Shown here: in pieces, positions 19,142-27,691 of the stretch
Layout: each line of letters starts with the position of its first letter
Numbering within the stretch: the stretch's first letter is position 1
Assembly (NCBI RefSeq): GCF_963676065.1
Contig: NZ_OY780933.1
Span: forward strand, 2,140,001-2,204,000
DNA: 64,000 bases
Direction: 5' to 3'
Source of the DNA: Maridesulfovibrio sp.
GTDB taxonomy: Bacteria > Desulfobacterota > Desulfovibrionia > Desulfovibrionales > Desulfovibrionaceae
Program-made: the position numbers and the translations under genes
Notes under the pieces: model-generated
Databases searched by the model: none
Told to the model about the DNA's origin: nothing
Seen by the model: the letters and a program-made list of their open reading frames with translations, nothing else

Positions 19142-20551
19142 ATGTTTAAAATTATTTCACCATCAAAAAAATTCAAGCTTTCAAAATATTATGAAGTCCT
19201 GCTCGGCCTCATCGCTATAACCGCGATAAATTTTCTATTTTACCGGCATGATCCGGGCTTTGTCTCGCTCTCCCCGCATCCTTACTGGATTGTTATTCTA
19301 CTTACCTCTACCCGGTACGGGTTTTCGGGTGGTTTCTTTGCCGGGCTTGTGTCCGGGATGATTTATGTTATTTTCAAAAGCTTATCCATCCCTGATGTTG
19401 AGGTGGCTGATTTTAGGACACTTGCCATCTGGGCCAAGCCTATTCTTTTTTTGCTGGTCGGTGTCGTGCTTGGCGAGATGCGTCAATTGCATATCCGTGA
19501 ATACGATGCTGTCTGTGAAGAGAGGGATACCTATCACGATGCTTTCGATAAAGTAAAAACCAAGTACGATATACTCAGTGAAGCTAAGCAGGAACTGGAC
19601 AGTAAAATTATTTCTCAGGAGAGCACACTGGGAACTCTCTATGAAGCGGCGCAGGGATTGCGTACTTTAAGCATAGACAGCATTTATCCTGCGGTGTTGG
19701 AGATTCTTCGTGAATTTATGGATGTTGAGGATTGCTCGATCTATTTATTTGACGGCACTGAGTTTAAAATTGATACGGCTTTGCGGCACAGCAAAAGTTT
19801 TGTTGCCGATACGGTTCCTCTTGGGGAAAGTCTGATGAGCATCGCCGCAGAGAAGAAAAAAGCTGTATCCATTCGCGATATAGCAAGTACCGAGAGTATG
19901 CCCAGCGGTATTGTTATTTCCGCACCTATCTTAGCAGATAACCATTCTCACGTGATAGGTATGCTTAACGTTGAGAAAATGCCTTTTTTGAAATTCACCA
20001 GCGATTCCGTGCGGGTGGCCGGTCTGGTTGCGGACTGGTGCGGCAGTAGTGTTGAGAACGCCACTGTTTTTGCCGAGACTAAGGATAAACTTATCGCCGA
20101 TGAAATAACCGATGCGTACACTTATGATTATTTCTTGCGCAGGTTGCGTGAAGAATTTGTACGGGCACGGCGTTACGAATTGGATCTTTCCCTGATTATG
20201 CTCGAATTTCCCGGTCTTTCCAATGCTTCGGACGAAGGGCGTGATGAAGTGCTGATGGCTTTCAGTATGATTCTCAAGAATCAGATACGTGAAATAGATA
20301 TCCTTTTTATGAGTGACGAACCGGGAGCTTTTTACATGATACTTCCGACTACTCCCGCTGCCGGTGCGCGGGTTGTGGTTAATAATCTGCTGAGTTCTTT
20401 CCGGGCGCTCAGTGTAATGGCTTTTGAGACTGATCAGAATCTTGTCGAACTCCGGGCCGGGGTGGCCGGATATTCCCTGGAGATGGAGGAAGCCACTGAA
20501 TTGGTCGATAGGGTTAAAGAGGATCTGGTAAGTGTTCTTTTTGCGGAATAA
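19142..20551 (+). CDS. pelD: PelD c-di-GMP receptor
   Basis: A protein of 469 residues. It has four N-terminal membrane helices (to about 120), a coiled segment (about 130-165), a GAF domain (about 165-315) and a degenerate GGDEF domain (about 325-469). The catalytic GGDEF signature is lost (DEPGAF). The inhibitory-site motif RxxD is kept as REID, coding from 20288. In Pseudomonas PelD this Arg and Asp bind c-di-GMP and switch on synthesis. Upstream in-frame starts (TTG 19118, GTG 19136) exist, but ATG 19142 with GGCGGG upstream looks best. The gene follows the barrel gene and overlaps pelE by 20 bases. Confidence 0.9.
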   Translation: MFKIISPSKKFKLSKYYEVLLGLIAITAINFLFYRHDPGFVSLSPHPYWIVILLTSTRYGFSGGFFAGLVSGMIYVIFKSLSIPDVEVADFRTLAIWAKPILFLLVGVVLGEMRQLHIREYDAVCEERDTYHDAFDKVKTKYDILSEAKQELDSKIISQESTLGTLYEAAQGLRTLSIDSIYPAVLEILREFMDVEDCSIYLFDGTEFKIDTALRHSKSFVADTVPLGESLMSIAAEKKKAVSIRDIASTESMPSGIVISAPILADNHSHVIGMLNVEKMPFLKFTSDSVRVAGLVADWCGSSVENATVFAETKDKLIADEITDAYTYDYFLRRLREEFVRARRYELDLSLIMLEFPGLSNASDEGRDEVLMAFSMILKNQIREIDILFMSDEPGAFYMILPTTPAAGARVVVNNLLSSFRALSVMAFETDQNLVELRAGVAGYSLEMEEATELVDRVKEDLVSVLFAE

Positions 20552-21641
20552 AGTAATCAGAAGGGCGCGGGTGCTCCTGCTGGGGGCTTTTGCCGCTTCC
20601 TATCTGTTCGAGGGGACAGCGCTCTGGTTCTTCCTGAACCGGGGGGGCGTCTTCTGGTATATTTATGCCGCTATTGCAGCTCATTTGATTTCCAGCCTGT
20701 CCTTTCTGATATTTACCACTCCCAAGCCTAGAGCTCTGCCGGGTATAGCTTTTTATTATCCCCGCCTTGCGGCTCTGTTTACGCTTTTCATGCCCGTGAT
20801 CGGGCTGATCGGTATTTCCGGAACTCTCCTTGCGGCAAGGGTGCTTATGCGCAGTCGTGGGCTTGCGGAGGAATATAAAGAAAAAGCCTATGAAGGAAAG
20901 GATATGGAAGTGGATTTACCCACGGATATAACCGAATTCCTTTACGATGAAATTGATGTGCATCCCATTGCCGACATTTTGTCCGGTGATGATATGGAGA
21001 TGAAGCGCGGGGCGGTTAATCTGCTGCGCCGTATCGGTTCCGCCGAGGCTGTTAATTTATTGCGAAAAAGCCTTTCCGATGAAAATGCCGAGGTCCGTTT
21101 TTACGCCCACACCGCACTCACCCGTCTCGAAGAAGACTACGCCGACGCAGTGGATAAGGCCCGTTTCAGGGCGGAGAGGTATGACAGTGCTCAGGCACAT
21201 GCCGAGCTGGCCTCTACCTATAGGAATTATGCCAGAAGCGGTTTGCCGGAAGTTAATATGCAGGAGAGTTCCATGGCTCTTGCTTGTGAACACTGGCGTA
21301 AGGCAGTTGAACGGGATCAGGAAAATAAAGAATACCTCCTGCGCCTTGCAGAGTCATACGCGGAAAGTAAATCGTTTGCCGAAGCGTTGCACATCTACCG
21401 AGAGACTTTGAATGACCCCGAGCTTGAGCTTGAATCACGACTGGGGATATGCATGGTGTTTTTTGAGATGGGCAATTTCATTGCTCTTTTTGAAGAAGTT
21501 GAGAAATTGCGGGCCCGTCCGAAATTGGAAGCTCATGATCCTTTCAGAAAATTGATTTATACTTTCTGGCTTGAAAATACTTCCGCTGATGAAGAGCAGG
21601 CACCAGAAAACTTTGACGAGGTGGGCAGTGAGTTCGCATAA
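20532..21641 (+). CDS. pelE: PelE-like inner-membrane protein with HEAT and TPR repeats
   Basis: A protein of 369 residues. It has three membrane helices in the first 105 residues, then a soluble part with HEAT-like repeats (about 140-205; AVNLLRKSLSDENAEVRFYA) and TPR-like helices (about 220-345). PelE sits in the inner-membrane synthase complex with PelD, PelF and PelG. The GTG start lies inside the end of pelD with GAGG 9 bases upstream. The assignment rests on position between pelD and pelF and on the membrane-plus-repeat layout. Confidence 0.8.
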   Translation: MFFLRNKVIRRARVLLLGAFAASYLFEGTALWFFLNRGGVFWYIYAAIAAHLISSLSFLIFTTPKPRALPGIAFYYPRLAALFTLFMPVIGLIGISGTLLAARVLMRSRGLAEEYKEKAYEGKDMEVDLPTDITEFLYDEIDVHPIADILSGDDMEMKRGAVNLLRRIGSAEAVNLLRKSLSDENAEVRFYAHTALTRLEEDYADAVDKARFRAERYDSAQAHAELASTYRNYARSGLPEVNMQESSMALACEHWRKAVERDQENKEYLLRLAESYAESKSFAEALHIYRETLNDPELELESRLGICMVFFEMGNFIALFEEVEKLRARPKLEAHDPFRKLIYTFWLENTSADEEQAPENFDEVGSEFA

Positions 21642-23133
21642 AAAATATGATGTCTGCCTGCTTCTGGAGGGGACTTACCCCTTTGTCTCCGGGGGTGTTT
21701 CTACCTGGATTCATAACCTGATCAAGGGAATGCCGGAGCTGACTTTTACCGCAGTGTGTATTCTGGCTTCCTCTAAAGAGAAGGCCGAATATCGTTACGA
21801 TGTGCCGGATAATTTTGTCGATCCTAAAATTATCTATCTGCATGATAAGGTTGATATACCGCGTAATCCATTCAAGAAAATTTCCCGCAAGAATATGGAA
21901 AAGCTCAGGCATTTTCATTCCTCCTTGGATCGCAATGATATCAGCATGATGAAAGATATGGTCGAATTGTTCAGGCATGATAAATTCCCCCTCTCCGAAC
22001 TTTTTCACGGCAAGAAATCGTGGGATTTATTGGTGGATAGGTACGGCCCGGAATCAAGTAAGGAATCCTTTATCGATTATTTCTGGACTTTCAGGTTTAC
22101 CCATCTCCCGATTTTTAAAATGCTCTCTCTGGAATTGCCCGAGGCTAGAGTTTATCATACAATATCAACTGGATATGCAGGACTTCTCGGGGTTATCGCA
22201 CGGGTTATGACCGGAAGACCACTGTTGCTTACTGAGCATGGTATTTACGTCAAAGAACGTAAAATTGAAATTTCGCAGGCAGAATGGGTTTACCGCCGGG
22301 AAGATGAACGAATGCGCATCGAGAGTAAGCTAGGAGCATTCCAGACATTCTGGATCAGGATGTTCGAGCAGCTAGGTCGGCTTTGTTACGACTATTCATC
22401 CGCTATTTATACACTTTACGAGGGGAACAGACAGCTTGAGATTCAAGAGGGGGCCGATCCGGATAAAATAAGGATTATTCCCAACGGGATCAGTCTGGAT
22501 AATTTTCTGGGCCTTAAGCCCGCGAATCATGATTATCAAGGCCAGACTGAATTCGCTATCGGCTTCGTAGGCCGGGTGGTACCTATCAAGGATGTAAAAA
22601 CTTTTTTGCGGGCTATTAAAATAGTAGCCGGCAAAATCGAAAAACTTAATGTTTACATCATGGGGCCAACTGAGGAGGATAAAGAATATTATGAAGAATG
22701 CGTTAATCTTGTTCGGTTGCTGCACCTTGAAAAGGTTGTGGAATTCACCGGCAAGGTGAAGGTTACCGACTATCTGCCCACGCTTGATCTGATTGTTCTA
22801 ACCAGTATCAGCGAGGCCCAGCCATTGGTAATAATGGAGGCCAATTGCGCGGGAGTTCCAGCGGTAGCTTCCGATGTAGGTTCCTGCCGGGAACTTTTGG
22901 AAGGGCGTAGCGTGGCTGATCAGGCTCTCGGGCCGTCAGGGATTGTTACCAAGGTTGCCGATCCGGTCAGCACCGGAGAGGCTATCCTGAAAATTCTGAC
23001 CAGTCCAATCCTGCGTCAGCGCATGTCCAGAGCCGGGATAGAACGGGTGAAGACATATTATAAAGAGTCCGACCTCAATGAAACGTATTTAAATATATAT
23101 AAAGACTATATGGCAATGGATGATCTGGAGTAA
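21628..23133 (+). CDS. pelF: PelF glycosyltransferase
   Basis: A protein of 501 residues of the GT4 family. The N-terminus has the PelF pattern LLLEGTYPFVSGGVSTW. The C-terminal Rossmann domain has GFVGRVVPIKDV and the EX7E motif in SEAQPLVIMEANCAGVP. It is a soluble enzyme that polymerises UDP-GlcNAc and UDP-GalNAc at the inner membrane. I place the start at GTG 21628 (GAGGTGG upstream), which gives the usual length of about 500 residues. The longer in-frame ORF from 21571 lies within pelE. Confidence 0.93.
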   Translation: MSSHKKYDVCLLLEGTYPFVSGGVSTWIHNLIKGMPELTFTAVCILASSKEKAEYRYDVPDNFVDPKIIYLHDKVDIPRNPFKKISRKNMEKLRHFHSSLDRNDISMMKDMVELFRHDKFPLSELFHGKKSWDLLVDRYGPESSKESFIDYFWTFRFTHLPIFKMLSLELPEARVYHTISTGYAGLLGVIARVMTGRPLLLTEHGIYVKERKIEISQAEWVYRREDERMRIESKLGAFQTFWIRMFEQLGRLCYDYSSAIYTLYEGNRQLEIQEGADPDKIRIIPNGISLDNFLGLKPANHDYQGQTEFAIGFVGRVVPIKDVKTFLRAIKIVAGKIEKLNVYIMGPTEEDKEYYEECVNLVRLLHLEKVVEFTGKVKVTDYLPTLDLIVLTSISEAQPLVIMEANCAGVPAVASDVGSCRELLEGRSVADQALGPSGIVTKVADPVSTGEAILKILTSPILRQRMSRAGIERVKTYYKESDLNETYLNIYKDYMAMDDLE

Positions 23134-23136
23134 AAT

Positions 23137-24507
23137 ATGGCTGGAATCGGTTTTGAATTAAGAAAAATGCTGCGCGGGGATAGCTTCCTGTCCGATGTGT
23201 CCGCCTACCTCTACGCGGCCATGGTTTCTTCCGGTCCGTGGCTTATGAGTGTGCTTTGTCTCGCTGTTCTGGGGGTATATTCTTATTCCGGTTTTTCCGA
23301 GCAGGATCAGGATATTTTCCGGTCTACCATTGTGTATGTTTACGCCTTTACCCTCATTTATGTGGGCTACATTCAGCTGGTGGTTACCCGCTATCTGGCT
23401 GACCGTTTTTATATGGGCGATGAGAAGATTACCCTGACTGCTTTTTTTACGGGGTCGGTAATTGTTCTGGTGGCCGGTGGGCTTTTAGGGACTGCCGGTA
23501 TAATGTTTTTTGAGCTGACGCTGATTTACAAAATTATCTCGATTGTGCTTTTCCTGATTGTGGCCATGATCTGGCTGACGATGATTTTTCTTTCAGCGAT
23601 TAAGGATTTCCGGTCAATAGTGCAGGCCTTTGCCCTAGGCACATCGTGCAGTGTGGGCGGAGCTTTTCTGCTTTATCCGTTCGCCGGGCTTGAGGGGTAC
23701 CTGCTGGGGTATACTCTCGGACAGGCGGTGATATTTTTTTGGCTGCTGGCCCGTTTACTGGCAGAGTTTCCGGCCGGTAGAGTCTGGGACTCAAAGATGT
23801 TTTCTTATTTCGGGAAATATTGGGAATTGGCCTTGATCGGCGTGTTTTTCAACCTCGCCATCTGGATTGATAAGATAATGTTCTGGTTTGCGCCGGATTC
23901 AAGGGAAGTAGTCCCGTTTCTCCGTACCAATGATATTTACGAGGGACCGATTTTCTTTGCCTATCTGACCATTGTACCGACTCTCGCGCTTTTTCTGGTT
24001 AAGATTGAAACCAAATTTTATGAGCATTATCATGATTATTTCGCGAAAATTATTTCCAAGCAAAGTCTATCCAGCATACTGCAGGAAAAGAAACTAATGG
24101 TCTCCATGCTCAATGAGTGTTTACGGGAAATTCTCATCGTGCAGGGATCATTGACCATGATTTGTATTTTTCTGGCTCCTGAATTTGTGGATCTTGTAGG
24201 TTTGGCGCCATTGCAGCAGCCGTTGCTGCAGATCGCTCTTGTTGGAGCGTTTATGCAGGTAATGCTTTCCGTTGCCGTTATCATCCTTTCCTATTTTGAC
24301 CGGCGTAAAGACGTGCTGGCAGTTACGCTTGTTTTTCTGCTGAGCAACTGCGGTCTTAGCTGGCTGAGCATGCAACTGGGATTTACCTTTTACGGCTATG
24401 GCTATTGCTACTCCTGCTTTATCTCGTTGATGTTTGCCTATTACCTTGTCTCCAAGTGTGTGCGTAATCTGGAGTACATAACCTTTTCAAGCCAGCCTAT
24501 ATTTTAA
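23137..24507 (+). CDS. pelG: PelG membrane transporter
   Basis: A protein of 456 residues with about 12 membrane helices, related to the MOP/Wzx exporter superfamily. It begins with the PelG-specific MAGIGFELRKML. It works with PelF, PelD and PelE in moving Pel across the inner membrane. It starts 3 bases after the pelF stop with TGGAG upstream. Confidence 0.93.
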   Translation: MAGIGFELRKMLRGDSFLSDVSAYLYAAMVSSGPWLMSVLCLAVLGVYSYSGFSEQDQDIFRSTIVYVYAFTLIYVGYIQLVVTRYLADRFYMGDEKITLTAFFTGSVIVLVAGGLLGTAGIMFFELTLIYKIISIVLFLIVAMIWLTMIFLSAIKDFRSIVQAFALGTSCSVGGAFLLYPFAGLEGYLLGYTLGQAVIFFWLLARLLAEFPAGRVWDSKMFSYFGKYWELALIGVFFNLAIWIDKIMFWFAPDSREVVPFLRTNDIYEGPIFFAYLTIVPTLALFLVKIETKFYEHYHDYFAKIISKQSLSSILQEKKLMVSMLNECLREILIVQGSLTMICIFLAPEFVDLVGLAPLQQPLLQIALVGAFMQVMLSVAVIILSYFDRRKDVLAVTLVFLLSNCGLSWLSMQLGFTFYGYGYCYSCFISLMFAYYLVSKCVRNLEYITFSSQPIF

Positions 24508-24525
24508 AATATGGAGTAAAGATAA

Positions 24526-25497
24526 ATGCAGAAAGTATGTCTTGTGACCGGTTGCGCCGGGTTTATCGGAAGTCATCTGACCAGCAGTCTGCTTGATCTG
24601 GGGCATGCCGTTGTGGGGGTTGATAACTGTGCCAGCGGCTATTCTCGCAATATGGAATCTTTCATTGGACATGCCGACTTTACATTCTATGAACGGTCCA
24701 TAACTGATAAAGGGTTACTCGCCGAATTGAAGGCTAGACATGAAGAACTGGATGTGGTCTTCCAATTGGCGGCGGTGGTCAGCGTGCCTTATTCTGTGGA
24801 CAACCCTGAGCTGACCATTCAGGTAAATTTTGAGGCCAACAGGGACATGCTCGATGCCGCTAGGGAGATGGGCTTTTCGAGCTTTGTCTTTGCCGGGTCA
24901 GCTGCGGAATACGGCAACGAAGAACGTCTTCCGGTTAAGGAAGAATATGCTGGATCAGCTGAGCAACTCAGCCCTTATGGGGTGGCTAAATATAAGTCAT
25001 CAGCATACATTGAAAAGTCCGGCTACGGATGCTCGTTGCGTTTCTTTAATATTTTCGGTCCGCGGCAGGACCCGACCAGCCAGTACAGCGGAGTTATTTC
25101 CCGTTTTGTTGATTTCGGTCTTTCCGGTGAAAAAATGGTCATTTTCGGTGATGGAAATCAAAGTCGTGATTTTTTATATGTTTCAGATGTGGTGACTTCC
25201 TACCTGATAGCTGCCGGACTGGACCGTGAGGGCCGAGGACCATTGACCGGTATTTACAATGTGGGTACGGGCAAAGGGCGTTCCATCCGTGAACTGGCGT
25301 CCATCATTGCGGATCTTACCTCTGGCCCTAAAGAGATTAGTTTCAAGCCGGAACGAGCCGGGGATATAAAACATTCCTGTGCTGACGTCAGCCGTATTAC
25401 GGCTGCCGGATTCAAGCCGGAAATATCTTTTGATGAGGGGCTTGCTTTAACCGTTGCATGGGCTAAAGAAGCCCATATTCTTAATTCAGAAGGATAG
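24526..25497 (+). CDS. pelX: PelX-type UDP-N-acetylglucosamine C4-epimerase
   Basis: A protein of 323 residues of the extended SDR family. It has an NAD-binding GCAGFIGSH near the start and an active-site YxxxK (YGVAK, about residue 160) with the upstream Ser of SAAEYG. It should interconvert UDP-GlcNAc and UDP-GalNAc, supplying the GalNAc for Pel. It directly follows pelG with GGAG before its start. PelX with this role is known from some Pseudomonas pel clusters. The sequence alone cannot exclude a UDP-glucose epimerase role. Confidence 0.78.
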   Translation: MQKVCLVTGCAGFIGSHLTSSLLDLGHAVVGVDNCASGYSRNMESFIGHADFTFYERSITDKGLLAELKARHEELDVVFQLAAVVSVPYSVDNPELTIQVNFEANRDMLDAAREMGFSSFVFAGSAAEYGNEERLPVKEEYAGSAEQLSPYGVAKYKSSAYIEKSGYGCSLRFFNIFGPRQDPTSQYSGVISRFVDFGLSGEKMVIFGDGNQSRDFLYVSDVVTSYLIAAGLDREGRGPLTGIYNVGTGKGRSIRELASIIADLTSGPKEISFKPERAGDIKHSCADVSRITAAGFKPEISFDEGLALTVAWAKEAHILNSEG

Positions 25498-25499
25498 CG

Positions 25500-26564
25500 A
25501 TGCAGGATGTAGATAAGACAAAGACTTTAAATCCGCAGATTAAAGAAGCGGCTATTAGATATGTAAAAAGAATGTATCAGAATAACCGTGATTCCGATAT
25601 TATGCGGGTTTTAAAAAAAGAGTCCTTCAAGCATGTTTATAAAAAAATGGTTGTTGATCCGGACGAGTTCAAGGTTAAACCGCGTCCGGCTGATATTGGG
25701 GCGTGGAATGGCAGAAAGCCTGAGAGTCCTAAAGATTTTTTGAAGTCAAAAGTTGTGCTGCCGTCCTTGCCTCAGGTTCTGATTGAGATACAGAAAATTA
25801 TCCAGGACCCGGGCAGTTCCGCGGATGATCTTGCTCGGGTGCTCAACAAAGATCCCAAGTTGGTGGCCTCTATTTTGAGATTATCGAATAGCGCCATGTA
25901 CAGCTTTCGTACCGAGGTGGATACAACTTCGCGCGCTGTTGCCTTGCTTGGATTCAAACAAGCGAGTTCTCTTGCACTGGGAACGGTTTCACTCAGTCTT
26001 TTCAAACGTTCGATGAAGGGAGCCGTTCTTCATGTTGAAAAGTTCTGGAAGCATTGTATTGCCTGCGGGGTGATTGCTCAGGCAATCGCTGAAGCAGCCG
26101 GCTGTGAGAATGTGGAGCGCTTTTTTGTGGCCGGGATGTTACATGATATCGGGCTTTATGTTATTTTTGAAAGTGACGCCAGTCTTGCACAGGAGCTTGT
26201 TGATCTGGCCGGTAAGGAAGGTAACTGTCTGTGTGATGCTGAAATGGAGTTACTCGGTTTTGATCACGCCACTCTTGGCGGTGTGATTCTAAAGGATTGG
26301 AGTTTTCCTACTATGCTGGTTCGATCCACTGCCGGACATCATGATCCCAGTAAGGTGGTAGATGATCCAGATTCCGGGATTGTCTATATTGCGGAATTTA
26401 TAGCACAGGCTTTAGGGTATGATCTGGGACTTTCTTTAATAGTAGGGACCTTAAATGATGAGATAATTGAGAGCATTGGGCTTCCCCCCGAACGTTATGT
26501 TGAGATTCTTCCCAGTGTTCATAAAATAATTGATGAAATATTTGAAATACTCAATCCGTCATAG
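25500..26564 (+). CDS. HDOD-domain signalling protein
   Basis: A protein of 354 residues with a basic N-terminal extension (about 1-75) and an HDOD domain (about 80-290), which includes VLPSLPQVLIEI and an HD-like MLHDIGLYVIFE. HDOD proteins are regulatory relatives of HD-GYP phosphodiesterases and usually have no catalysis. It starts 2 bases after pelX with GAAGGA upstream, so it may be co-transcribed with pel. The next gene is a close paralogue. Confidence 0.85.
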   Translation: MQDVDKTKTLNPQIKEAAIRYVKRMYQNNRDSDIMRVLKKESFKHVYKKMVVDPDEFKVKPRPADIGAWNGRKPESPKDFLKSKVVLPSLPQVLIEIQKIIQDPGSSADDLARVLNKDPKLVASILRLSNSAMYSFRTEVDTTSRAVALLGFKQASSLALGTVSLSLFKRSMKGAVLHVEKFWKHCIACGVIAQAIAEAAGCENVERFFVAGMLHDIGLYVIFESDASLAQELVDLAGKEGNCLCDAEMELLGFDHATLGGVILKDWSFPTMLVRSTAGHHDPSKVVDDPDSGIVYIAEFIAQALGYDLGLSLIVGTLNDEIIESIGLPPERYVEILPSVHKIIDEIFEILNPS

Positions 26565-26599
26565 ATGTTAACACGTTCCTATTAATAAGTATTATTTGT

Positions 26600-27652
26600 A
26601 TGCCAACAGAAAGAATCAAAATAAGACCGGATGTTAAGGTCGCCGCAGTTCGGTATGTGCACCAACTCTTTATGCATGCTGGTGATTCAAGCCTGATCCG
26701 TGCTTTGAAGAAAGAAGCTTTCAAACGGGTTTACAAAGAGATTCTGCGTGATCCTAATTTTGGCAGGCCCCGGGCTATGCCTCATAGTTATGAGCCTTGG
26801 AACAGAGAAAAACCTAGTGGTTTTGAAGATTTTCTCAAAGGGTCAATCTCCTTGCCCTCTTTGCCGCACGTACAGATTCAATTGCGTAAAATAATTAATA
26901 GTCCTGATCACGATGCTGCTGATCTCATTAAGGTAATAAGTAACGACCCAAAGCTCTCCGTTGCAGTTATGAGGCTGGCAAATAGCGGACTATATCAGAT
27001 TGATGAAGCCGTTGATACTCCGGCAAAGGCCGTTAAAACTCTTGGTTTTTCAAAAGCCGGATCTTTGGCTCTAGGGACTGTTTCACTTAGCCTTTTTAAG
27101 AGACAAAAAACTTATGTTCTCGATTTGGAAGAGTTCTGGACGCATTGCATCGCTTGCGGAGTGATTGCTCAGGAAATAGCATTTTCTGCAAAGCTTGGTG
27201 ACCCGGAACGTTTTTTCACCGGTGGATTGATCCATGATTTCGGTCTTCATGTGATTTTTGAGAGCAATCCAGGTCTGGCTGTGGAGTTGTATCGCCTGGC
27301 GAATAGCGAAGGATACAATCTTTGCAAGGCAGAGCAGGAGTTACTAGGATTCAGCCATACTGACCTCGGCGGTTACATCCTTGAAAAATGGAAATTCCCA
27401 CGGCAATTGGTATCTGCTGCGGGAGGGCATCATAATCCGTGTATGATAAAAACGGACCCTGATGCCATGGTCATTCATGTGGCTGATTTTATCGCTCAAG
27501 CACTGGGATATGGTTTAGGATTATCTAAGTCGATTGGAGTAATTGACCCGAACGCTTGGGAAATAATCGACATAACAGAGGATCAGTTAATTGAAATGTT
27601 GCCGGAAATCAGAAGATTGGTGAAAGATATCGTTAGTATTTTAGAAGAATAA
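26600..27652 (+). CDS. HDOD-domain signalling protein, paralogue
   Basis: A protein of 350 residues, clearly duplicated from the preceding gene. It has the same basic N-terminus (ALKKEAFKRVYKEI against VLKKESFKHVYKKM), the same HDOD core (SLPSLPHVQIQL) and the same tail. The HD-like motif reads LIHDFGLHVIFE. The gap to the first copy is 35 bases and the Shine-Dalgarno is weak. A terminator follows and closes the unit. Confidence 0.85.
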   Translation: MPTERIKIRPDVKVAAVRYVHQLFMHAGDSSLIRALKKEAFKRVYKEILRDPNFGRPRAMPHSYEPWNREKPSGFEDFLKGSISLPSLPHVQIQLRKIINSPDHDAADLIKVISNDPKLSVAVMRLANSGLYQIDEAVDTPAKAVKTLGFSKAGSLALGTVSLSLFKRQKTYVLDLEEFWTHCIACGVIAQEIAFSAKLGDPERFFTGGLIHDFGLHVIFESNPGLAVELYRLANSEGYNLCKAEQELLGFSHTDLGGYILEKWKFPRQLVSAAGGHHNPCMIKTDPDAMVIHVADFIAQALGYGLGLSKSIGVIDPNAWEIIDITEDQLIEMLPEIRRLVKDIVSILEE

Positions 27653-27685
27653 AAAAAGTCCCGGAATATTACATCCCGGGACTTT
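27653..27685. terminator. terminator after the HDOD pair
   Basis: A 12-bp perfect stem (AAAAAGTCCCGG / CCGGGACTTTTT) lies between convergent genes, with A-run and T-run on opposite sides, so it can act on both strands. Confidence 0.9.
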
Positions 27686-27691
27686 TTATTT

